6,253 nucleotides of DNA from assembly GCA_019347995.1 (NCBI GenBank), contig JAHWKH010000161.1:1-6253 (forward strand), given 5' to 3'. A program made the translations under genes and the position numbers. Positions 1 through 6,253 of this stretch are shown here, in pieces; the stretch's first letter is position 1; each line of letters starts with the position of its first letter. The stretch is from Gemmatimonadota bacterium. Lineage in GTDB: Bacteria; Gemmatimonadota; Gemmatimonadetes; Longimicrobiales; UBA6960. The notes beneath the pieces are model-generated. The model was not told the DNA's origin and searched no databases. It was given only the letters and a program-made list of their open reading frames with translations.

Positions 1-57
1 TCACAGCGACCCGCTATCTTCGTCTTCCACCCGCGACGCGACTTCGATCTCGACGGC
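1..57 (+). other. Lead-in upstream of the addB-like gene
   Basis: This short stretch precedes the first start codon. The frame of the downstream gene stays open to base 1, but it contains no ATG, GTG or TTG before the ATG at 58, so any longer start would lie outside the window. No purine-rich Shine-Dalgarno sequence stands in front of the ATG. The only promoter-like string is TATCTT at 15-20, and a matching -35 element would fall before the window. No stop codon occurs in any plus-strand frame, so the end of an upstream gene is not visible here. Confidence 0.4.
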
Positions 58-3000
58 ATGCCCCTCACCCTCGTCACGGCCTCCACATCGGCGCACCTCT
101 GGTCGGCCCTCTCGGAGCGAGCCCTCGAGGACGGCGTCCACCTGTGGCTGAGCCACCGCAATCACCGCGACCTCCTCTTCGAGGCGGCCCGGGCGCGGGG
201 TCGCGCCGGTTGGCTCGATCCGCCCCTTACGTTCCTGAGCGACCTCCCCGACCGCTTCGACGTGTCGACCCGGCCGGCCGGCCTGCTCACGCGCCGGCGG
301 CTCCTGGCCCGCTGCGCCGCCGAGCATGGCCGTCGCCTGGAGGTGGGCGCGAGCGGCCGCCACCACAGCCTGGCCCGCGGACACATGCTGGACCCCCTCC
401 TGGGTGAGCTGCTCTCCGGAGGCGTCGAGCCCGACGAGCTGAGGCGCGCCCTGGGCGCGGTCGCCGACGACGATTTCGCGCGTCGGCGCAATGCCTGGGT
501 CGTGTCGGTCCACGCCGAGTACCTGCAGGTGCTGGGGGAGCGGGGACTCCACGACCCCCGGCAGGTGCCGGCGCTCCTCGCGCGGGCCGTGGCGGAGGGC
601 AGGCTGAGCGCCGCTCTCGCCGGGGCCCGGGAGCTCCACGTGTGGGGCATCTTCTCGCTGGGCACGTGGGGCGCGCTGGTGCGCGCCCTGGCGGCGCAGG
701 ACGGCGTGGCGGTCAAGCTCTACCTGCCGGAGGAGGACGAGCCCGATCCGGAGTGGGACGGGCTGGGCGCCGGGCGGGAGCGCGTGGGCGAAGGCTCGAG
801 CGCCCTGCCGCCGCCCAGGGTGCAGCCGGCCCCCGACGCGCGCCGCGAGCTGCTCTGGGTCGCCTCTCAGGTGAAGGGCCTCCTCACCGCGGGCGCGTGC
901 GAGCCCTGGGAGGTGGCGGTGGTGGCGCGCACGGGCGAGGACGACGTGCGACGCGCGTGGCGCGCGCTCCGCGAGGCGGGGGTACCGGCGACGGCGCGCA
1001 TCCGCACGCCCCTCCACGAGGCGGCCGCGCTCAAGTCCCTGCTCGAGCTGCTCGGAGGCGCGGCCGCGCGATGGCCCTACCGGACGCTCAGGGACGTCCT
1101 GGGATCGCCCTATTTCGACACGAGGATCGACCTGCGCTTCCTGGACGGGATCGCCGGGCGCCGTCGCGTGGTGGGGCTGGAGGCGTGGGCCGCCGAGTTG
1201 GACCGGGAGCAGCGGCGCCTCGCCCTGGAGGCCGACGCACGTGACAGTGAGGGGCTGCGTGCGCTGGCCCAGCGCGCCGCCGGTGCCGTCGAGCGCTTCG
1301 GCGTCTTCCGGGAGGCCGTCGAGCCCCTCTCGGCCCCGCGCCCCGAAGCGGAGTGGATCGACCGGACCCTCCGTCTCACGGCGGGCGACGGGCTCTTCCA
1401 TTTCCGACGGCGCCTCTCCCGGCCCGTCGACGACCGATGGGACGCGGTCCGGCTCGACCAACGCAGCGTGCTCCAGCTCGAGGCCCTCCTGCGCGAGTGG
1501 CGGACCCTGGACCTGGACGACCGGCCCCTGACGGCCGAGGAGTGGCACACCCTGCTCCGAAGGCTCCTGGAGGGACACCAGCTCGCGCTCACCACGCCGC
1601 TGCAGAAGGGGGTCCAGGTGCTGGAGGCCCACGACGCGGCCCTCACTCCTTTCCGACACGTCTTCGTGGTGCACGCCAACGACGGGGTCTTCCCCCGTCC
1701 GGCCGCGGCGGGCGGGGTTCTCACGGAGGCCGAGAGGGCGCGGCTGGCCGGGAGGGCTCTCCCGCTGAGCGACCGGGTTCGTGCGCTGCGCCGCGAGCGT
1801 ACGCTCTGGCGGGCGGTGACGGCGGCGCCCTCCGTCACGATCACCTACCGCTCCACCGATCCCGCCGGCACACCGCTCCTCCCCTCCCTCATGGTTCCCG
1901 ATCACGACGTGGACACGGAGCTCCCCAGGACGTGGGAGCCGGAGGATCCGATCGACGAGGAGCAGCTCCACCGCGCCCTGGCCGATCGGTTGGCGGACGC
2001 CGATGACCTGTCCCCGATCGCCGCCCCCGCCCCGGCTCTCCTGCGGCGGGCGGTCGTCGCCGCCCACGCCGAGGACGGCCGCGCCGCGCTGGAGCGGGTC
2101 GGCATCGCCACGGAGATGGCCCTCACGCCCTGGGCCGGCTGGATCCGTGATCCGGCGAGCCGGGCGCTCCTGGAGGAGCGCTACGGCGAGGAGCACGTGT
2201 GGAGCGCGAGCCAGCTCGAAGCCTATGCGGCCTGCCCCTGGCTCTTCTTCGTGGAGAGGGTGCTGCGGCTCGAGGACGTGGCCGAGGTCGAAGAGGAGAC
2301 CGACGCCCTCACCTTCGGCGGCGTGGCCCATCGGCTCCTGGAGCGCTTCTGGAAGCGGATGAAGGACCGCGCACCCGGCGAGTGGGACCTGCGCGTCGAG
2401 GCGGAGTACGCCGAGGTGCAGGACGAGGTGATGGCCGCGCTGGAGGAGGAAGGCCAGTGGACGGGGCTCCCCGTCCTCTGGCGTGAGACCCGCCGCGACG
2501 TGTCGGACGCGGTGCGCGAATACCTGCGCTGGGAGCTGCCGGGACTGGCGAAGAGGGGTGATCGACCCGAGCTCGTGGAGCACGGCTTCGGGCGTGACGC
2601 CGGAGATCCGGTCCGCATCCGCGGACGCGACCGGCGCGCGCGAGCCGCGTCGATCCTCCTCGCCGGCCGCGTCGACCGCGTGGACCGGGGGACCGGTGGC
2701 GCGCTGCGCATCCTGGACTACAAGTCGTCCACCGTGCCCGCGGCGAAGAGCTACAAGGACGGAGTCACGCTGCAGTCGGCCCTCTACATGACGGCGCTGC
2801 ACGAGCAGACCGGCGAGCCCGTGGAGCGGGCGGGCTACCGCTCCATCAAGAAGCCCGGTACGGGGTCCCGGAGCGACATCCGCTGGGGCGACGCGGCGTT
2901 CGAGACGGCGCTCGCGCTCGCCCTCTCCATCCCCGAACGGGTGCGCTCCGGCCGCTTCGAGCCGGTGCAGGCGGCCTCGGCGGGTTGGAAGGGCTGGCAC

Positions 3001-3084
3001 CCCGGCCGCGACGTCTGCCGGACCCGGGGCGAGCTCGTGGAAGGGACGCGCTGGGACGACGAGGACGGGGAGCACGCGCCGTGA
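58..3084 (+). CDS. addB: AddB-like subunit of an AddAB (RexAB) helicase-nuclease, PD-(D/E)XK nuclease family
   Basis: Probable AddB/RexB subunit, which pairs with AddA to resect double-strand breaks for RecA-dependent repair in the cytoplasm. The 1008 residues are somewhat shorter than Bacillus AddB (about 1170). The N-terminal two thirds look like an inactivated UvrD-type fold: beta-strand-like stretches at 193-199, 285-291 (EVAVVAR) and 532-546 (FRHVFVVHANDGVFP), but no Walker A (residues 3-13 read LTLVTASTSAH) and no DExx box. The C-terminal RecB-type nuclease appears complete: H758 in GGVAHRLLE, E841, D873 in GRVDRVD, D887 and K889 in LDYKSS, then Q906 and Y910 in QSALYM. C726 (ACPWLFF) and C987 match the first and last iron-sulfur cysteines of AddB; the two between are absent. 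ATG at 58 is chosen because it gives the usual family N-terminus and no alternative start is visible; it lacks a Shine-Dalgarno. A stand-alone RecB-type nuclease is less likely given the neighbour. Confidence 0.85.
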   Translation: MPLTLVTASTSAHLWSALSERALEDGVHLWLSHRNHRDLLFEAARARGRAGWLDPPLTFLSDLPDRFDVSTRPAGLLTRRRLLARCAAEHGRRLEVGASGRHHSLARGHMLDPLLGELLSGGVEPDELRRALGAVADDDFARRRNAWVVSVHAEYLQVLGERGLHDPRQVPALLARAVAEGRLSAALAGARELHVWGIFSLGTWGALVRALAAQDGVAVKLYLPEEDEPDPEWDGLGAGRERVGEGSSALPPPRVQPAPDARRELLWVASQVKGLLTAGACEPWEVAVVARTGEDDVRRAWRALREAGVPATARIRTPLHEAAALKSLLELLGGAAARWPYRTLRDVLGSPYFDTRIDLRFLDGIAGRRRVVGLEAWAAELDREQRRLALEADARDSEGLRALAQRAAGAVERFGVFREAVEPLSAPRPEAEWIDRTLRLTAGDGLFHFRRRLSRPVDDRWDAVRLDQRSVLQLEALLREWRTLDLDDRPLTAEEWHTLLRRLLEGHQLALTTPLQKGVQVLEAHDAALTPFRHVFVVHANDGVFPRPAAAGGVLTEAERARLAGRALPLSDRVRALRRERTLWRAVTAAPSVTITYRSTDPAGTPLLPSLMVPDHDVDTELPRTWEPEDPIDEEQLHRALADRLADADDLSPIAAPAPALLRRAVVAAHAEDGRAALERVGIATEMALTPWAGWIRDPASRALLEERYGEEHVWSASQLEAYAACPWLFFVERVLRLEDVAEVEEETDALTFGGVAHRLLERFWKRMKDRAPGEWDLRVEAEYAEVQDEVMAALEEEGQWTGLPVLWRETRRDVSDAVREYLRWELPGLAKRGDRPELVEHGFGRDAGDPVRIRGRDRRARAASILLAGRVDRVDRGTGGALRILDYKSSTVPAAKSYKDGVTLQSALYMTALHEQTGEPVERAGYRSIKKPGTGSRSDIRWGDAAFETALALALSIPERVRSGRFEPVQAASAGWKGWHPGRDVCRTRGELVEGTRWDDEDGEHAP
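3067..3072 (+). promoter_or_regulatory. Shine-Dalgarno for the addA-like gene, inside the end of addB
   Basis: GGGGAG lies 8 bases before the GTG start at 3081, within the last codons of the upstream gene. It supports GTG 3081 as the true start. Together with the GTGA overlap (3081-3084) it suggests translational coupling, so that ribosomes finishing addB can restart on addA. No terminator or promoter is seen between the genes. Confidence 0.6.
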
Positions 3085-6000
3085 GCCGTACCCCCTGGAC
3101 CACGGAACAGCGCACCGCCCTGATGTCCGAGGGCGATACCCTCCTGGTCGCCAACGCCGGGACGGGCAAGACCACGACCGTCGTCGGCAAGATCCTGTGG
3201 CTGCTGGGCCTCGACGGGGGCCCCGACGTCGCGCCGTGCGCCGAGCCTTGCGGCCTGCACGAGATCGCCGCCATCACCTTCACGGAGAAGGCGGCCTACG
3301 ACCTGAAGCGCAAGCTCAGGAAGGAGATCGAGGCGTCGGAGCGCGCGCGGGACCTGCGCTGGGAGATCGACCGCGCCACCATCGGCACCATCCACGCCTT
3401 CTGCGGCGCCCTTCTGCGCGAGCACGCGCTGCGGCTGGGCATCGACCCGACCTTCCGCGTCCTGGACGAGCGCGAGGCGACGGTCCGTCGCCAGGCCGTC
3501 GTGCGCGAGGTCGTCATGGAGGCGCTGGAGGCGCGGGAGACGGGAGTGCCGGAGGCCTACCGCCGGTTCGGCCTCCACGGATACGAAAACCAGGCGGGGC
3601 TGCTGGAGATGGTGGAGCGGGTTCTCTCGGATCTCGCCTGGCACCCCGCTCGCTGGGAGGGCTGGCGGGGCGGTGAGGGGCGGCTGGACCCGGAGCGGCT
3701 CCGTGCGCTGTGCGAGACCTGGACCGACGGCGTCGACGACGAGGTGACCGCGCGCTGCGATGCGCTGGCGCGGCTCGGGGGGAGCGCCCTGGAGCGCTGG
3801 CGAGCGTGGCTCGAGGGCGAGAACGCCCGTGACTTCGACCGTTTGATCCTGGACGCCCACGAGCTCCTCACGGGAGCCCGCGGGCGAGCCGCCGTCGCCG
3901 CCCTCCGGCGCCGCTACAGGATTCTCGTGGTGGACGAGTTCCAGGATACCGACGCGGCCCAGAGGGACATCGTCTTCGCCATCGGTCGGGGCCAGGAGCG
4001 TCCCCAGCTCTTCCTGGTGGGCGATCCGAAGCAGTCCATCTACCGATTCCGCGGGGCCGACGTGGCCGTGTGGAACCAGGTGGCCGACGAGGTGCGCCAG
4101 GACGGCCGGGTCCTGGACCTCACCAGGAACTTCCGAAGCCGGCCGCAGGTGGTCGACTACGTCAACGTCGTGGCCGCGGCGGCGATGGACGCCTCAGGGG
4201 CCGCCCTGAAGGTCGAGGAGCCCGGGGGCGTGGTGGACTACGCCCCGCTGGAGCCGGGACGCGACGCTTCCACCCATGGTGGCGTCGAGTGGCTCGTCTC
4301 CGACGGCGACAAGGCCGAGGATCGTCGACGGTCGGAGGCCGACCACGTGGCGCGGCGCATCCGCCAGATGGTCGGCGCGGGGTCGGCGGCGCCTCTCCTC
4401 GTGGAGGACCCCGACACCGGGGAGGAGCGCCCCTGCCGCTTTCGCGACGTCGCCATCCTCTACCGCACGCGCTACGGCGTGGAGCATTACGAGGAGGCGC
4501 TCACGCGTCACGGCGTGCCGCTCTTCCATTCCGATCCGCCCAGGCTGGAAGAGCGCCAGGAGGTGCTCGACCTGGTCAACGCCCTCCGCCTGGTGGACAA
4601 CCCGTTCGACGACCTGCGCGCGTTCGCATACCTGCGCTCGCCGTTCGTCGGCCTGAGGGACGAGACGCTGGCGCTCCTGCGCATGGAAGCGCCCCGGCAC
4701 TCCCTCTACTACCTGGCCCGGGCGGTCGCGGAGGCGCGGGAGGAGGCACCCGACCCGTGGAGCTGGTCCCCTCCCGAGGATCACCGTCTGCCAGAGATCG
4801 AGCGGGGGGCGCTGGTCGAGGGGATCGCCGCCGTGGAGGAGGCGCACGCCCTGGCGTCGCGCATCCCTCTCGACGAGCTCGCCTCCCTGCTGCTGCGCCG
4901 TACCGGGTACCGCCTCCATCTCCATGTGCGCGGGCGCGCCCGCGAGGCCGACGCGAACCTCCGGGCGTTCCTGCGCATGATGGAGGAGTACCGGGACCGG
5001 CCGCTGGGCGCGTTCCTGGAGATCTGGGACCGCTGGGACCGGGCGGATACCGGCGTCCCCTCCGCACCCCTCCATTCCAAGGACGACGACGTCGTCACGC
5101 TGAGCACGATCCACAGGGCCAAGGGGCTCGAGTGGCCGATCGTGTTCCTGGTGGACCTGGACGGCCAGCCCGGCAAATGGCGCACCGGCTCATGGATCAG
5201 CGACCGGCGCCTGGGACCCGTGCTGCTTCCGAAGAAGGCCGAAGCGGGCCGACGAGCCTCGCGCATCGAGGAACGGAACCGCCTCGAGGAGGCGGCCGAG
5301 GAGGCGCGACTTCTCTACGTAGCCACGACCCGGGCGCGGGAGCGGCTCGTGCTGGCGGCCCCGTCGTCCTTCAACGACGGCTCCTACGCGGCGTGGCTCG
5401 TCGGTCCCGCCAGCGATGCGTCGGGCCCCGCAGGCGAGGCCGTCGTGAGCGTGCGCACGGAGCCGCCGCCGCTGGCTCCCCCACCCCCCCCTGCCGCCGT
5501 GGGGCTGGAGCGGCTCGATCGGATCGAGGGCGGCGAGGCGCCAGCGGGCGTGCGGCCGCTCCCCGAGCCTCCGCTGCGGTTCGCGACGTCGGCCACCGAG
5601 ATGATGCTCCGCGCGTCGGATCCGGACGCGTGGACGCGGCGCTACGTCCACGGGGTCCAGGCTCCCTGGGAGTTCGCCCCGCGCACGTCGCGGTCCGGCG
5701 GCGTGCCCGCCGACGTGCGCGGGACCGTCATCCACGGCGTCCTGGAGCGCCTCGAGGAGGAGCGCGAGCTGGGCCGTGTCCTCGACGAGGCCATCGGCGA
5801 GCTGGAGAACCCGGAGGTGGAGGCGCTCCTCTCTCCGGGGACCCGCTACCGACGCGCCCTGGAAGACGAGATCCGCACGGTCGTATCCGGCGCGCAATGG
5901 GCGTGGTACGTGGAGGGGGAGCACCACCGGGAGATGGGATTCGCGCACCTGGTGGGGCCGCGGGAATGGCGGCTCGGCGCCTTCGACCTCTACCGTCCGG

Positions 6001-6253
6001 GGGGCGCTCGGGCACCCGGCGCGCCGGGGCCCTCGCCCGCACCCGCCGCCGATGCGAACCTGGACCTGTTCACCGAGATCCCGGCCGTGGGCACCGTCTC
6101 CGACGAAGCCTGGATCATCGATTTCAAGACCCACGTGATCGACGCCGCCGAAGCGGCTCGCGTGGCCCAGGGCTATGCGGTACAGGCGAAGGTGTACCGG
6201 GAGGCCGCCGCGATCGTGGGACCGGCCCGCGTCCGCTTCCACTTCACGCATCC
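3081..6253 (+). CDS. addA: AddA-like UvrD-family helicase with C-terminal PD-(D/E)XK nuclease (3' end cut by window)
   Basis: Probable AddA/RexA, the ATP-driven 3'-5' helicase and nuclease subunit acting with AddB on broken DNA ends. Visible length is 1057 residues, with no stop before the edge. Superfamily 1A motifs occur in order: Q motif (Q10), Walker A AGTGKT with K30, Ia TFTEKAA (66-72), Ic TIGTIHAFC (100-108), II DEFQD (285-289), III VGDPKQSIYRFRGAD (313-327), IV LTRNFRSRP (347-355), ILYRTR (459-464), V STIHRAKGLEW (675-685) and VI LLYVATTRARERL (744-756). A proline-rich linker (about 794-804) precedes the nuclease: H885 in GTVIHGVLE, E951, D969 in GAFDLY, D1014 and K1016 in IIDFKTH, Q1035 and Y1039. 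GTG 3081 is preferred over M15 because M15 would lose the Q motif. A Pro/Ala/Gly-rich insert separates D969 from D1014. AdnB or RecB are alternatives, but the AddB-like partner without a motor favours AddA. The gene probably ends within a few dozen codons. Confidence 0.88.
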   Translation, partial: MSRTPWTTEQRTALMSEGDTLLVANAGTGKTTTVVGKILWLLGLDGGPDVAPCAEPCGLHEIAAITFTEKAAYDLKRKLRKEIEASERARDLRWEIDRATIGTIHAFCGALLREHALRLGIDPTFRVLDEREATVRRQAVVREVVMEALEARETGVPEAYRRFGLHGYENQAGLLEMVERVLSDLAWHPARWEGWRGGEGRLDPERLRALCETWTDGVDDEVTARCDALARLGGSALERWRAWLEGENARDFDRLILDAHELLTGARGRAAVAALRRRYRILVVDEFQDTDAAQRDIVFAIGRGQERPQLFLVGDPKQSIYRFRGADVAVWNQVADEVRQDGRVLDLTRNFRSRPQVVDYVNVVAAAAMDASGAALKVEEPGGVVDYAPLEPGRDASTHGGVEWLVSDGDKAEDRRRSEADHVARRIRQMVGAGSAAPLLVEDPDTGEERPCRFRDVAILYRTRYGVEHYEEALTRHGVPLFHSDPPRLEERQEVLDLVNALRLVDNPFDDLRAFAYLRSPFVGLRDETLALLRMEAPRHSLYYLARAVAEAREEAPDPWSWSPPEDHRLPEIERGALVEGIAAVEEAHALASRIPLDELASLLLRRTGYRLHLHVRGRAREADANLRAFLRMMEEYRDRPLGAFLEIWDRWDRADTGVPSAPLHSKDDDVVTLSTIHRAKGLEWPIVFLVDLDGQPGKWRTGSWISDRRLGPVLLPKKAEAGRRASRIEERNRLEEAAEEARLLYVATTRARERLVLAAPSSFNDGSYAAWLVGPASDASGPAGEAVVSVRTEPPPLAPPPPPAAVGLERLDRIEGGEAPAGVRPLPEPPLRFATSATEMMLRASDPDAWTRRYVHGVQAPWEFAPRTSRSGGVPADVRGTVIHGVLERLEEERELGRVLDEAIGELENPEVEALLSPGTRYRRALEDEIRTVVSGAQWAWYVEGEHHREMGFAHLVGPREWRLGAFDLYRPGGARAPGAPGPSPAPAADANLDLFTEIPAVGTVSDEAWIIDFKTHVIDAAEAARVAQGYAVQAKVYREAAAIVGPARVRFHFTH

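Noticed and set aside
1..59. Divergent minus-strand gene starting at ATG 59-57
   Set aside because: The frame is open to the window edge but only 19 codons are visible, with no ribosome site or recognisable protein start, and it would overlap the addB start codon.
642..2006. Plus-strand frames at 642-1244 and 1353-2006 inside addB
   Set aside because: Out-of-frame Arg/Gly/Pro-rich shadows of the AddB-like coding sequence without their own ribosome site or motif.
1..3075. Long minus-strand frame as a real gene
   Set aside because: It is in codon register opposite the AddB-like gene, shows no domain motif, is dominated by Arg/Gly/Pro/Ala, and is explained by absence of TTA, CTA and TCA codons in the sense gene.
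3123..3125. ATG (M15) as alternative start of the AddA-like gene
   Set aside because: It would delete the Q motif (Q10). GTG 3081 has a well placed GGGGAG and the classic overlap with the preceding stop.
2835..3860. Minus-strand 341-residue frame across the gene junction
   Set aside because: It overlaps two well supported genes, has low-complexity composition and no recognisable motif; it is a GC-bias shadow.
4194..6251. Minus-strand frames 4194-5114 and 5190-6251
   Set aside because: Both are in antisense codon register with the AddA-like gene and end where that gene uses a TCA serine codon (4194 and 5190). No independent support.
3081..6253. AdnAB or RecBCD rather than AddAB
   Set aside because: AdnAB has UvrD-type motors in both subunits and RecBCD has a nuclease only in RecB. 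Here the first protein lacks motor motifs yet has a nuclease, and the second has both.
1..6253. Defence island, phage, insertion sequence, CRISPR array, tRNA or terminator
   Set aside because: No direct-repeat array, terminal inverted repeats, transposase motifs, tRNA-like fold or intergenic hairpin was seen. The window is almost entirely two overlapping repair genes.

Overview
The window holds two large plus-strand genes that fill it almost completely, and together they look like an AddAB-type (RexAB-type) double-strand-break repair helicase-nuclease. The DNA is very GC-rich (by eye about 70%), with strong G/C preference at third codon positions. That fits a high-GC free-living bacterium, for example Gemmatimonadota, Myxococcota, Acidobacteriota or an actinomycete. 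The sequence alone does not decide the phylum.

Layout: bases 1-57 are a short lead-in with no recognisable gene. Bases 58-3084 encode a 1008-residue AddB-like subunit, with a degenerate helicase-like N-terminal part and a C-terminal PD-(D/E)XK nuclease. Its stop codon overlaps the GTG start of the second gene (GTGA, 3081-3084). From there to the window edge at 6253 runs an AddA-like subunit: a UvrD/Rep-type superfamily 1A helicase with all main motifs, followed by its own PD-(D/E)XK nuclease. The second gene is cut by the window edge, probably close to its natural end because the last nuclease motif is already past.

How they work together (family knowledge): AddA supplies the ATP-driven 3'-5' translocation and one nuclease. 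AddB supplies the second nuclease and, in studied members, the Chi-recognising scaffold. The heterodimer resects a broken DNA end and loads RecA. The 4-base overlap plus a Shine-Dalgarno-like sequence inside the end of addB suggests coupled translation and balanced subunit amounts.

No mobile element, CRISPR array, RNA gene, terminator or phage gene was seen. This is essentially a core DNA-repair operon and I do not see a new system. The points worth a second look are the loss of two of the four AddB iron-sulfur cysteine positions, a Pro/Ala/Gly-rich insert inside the AddA nuclease domain, and a 1024-residue antisense open frame that codon bias explains.
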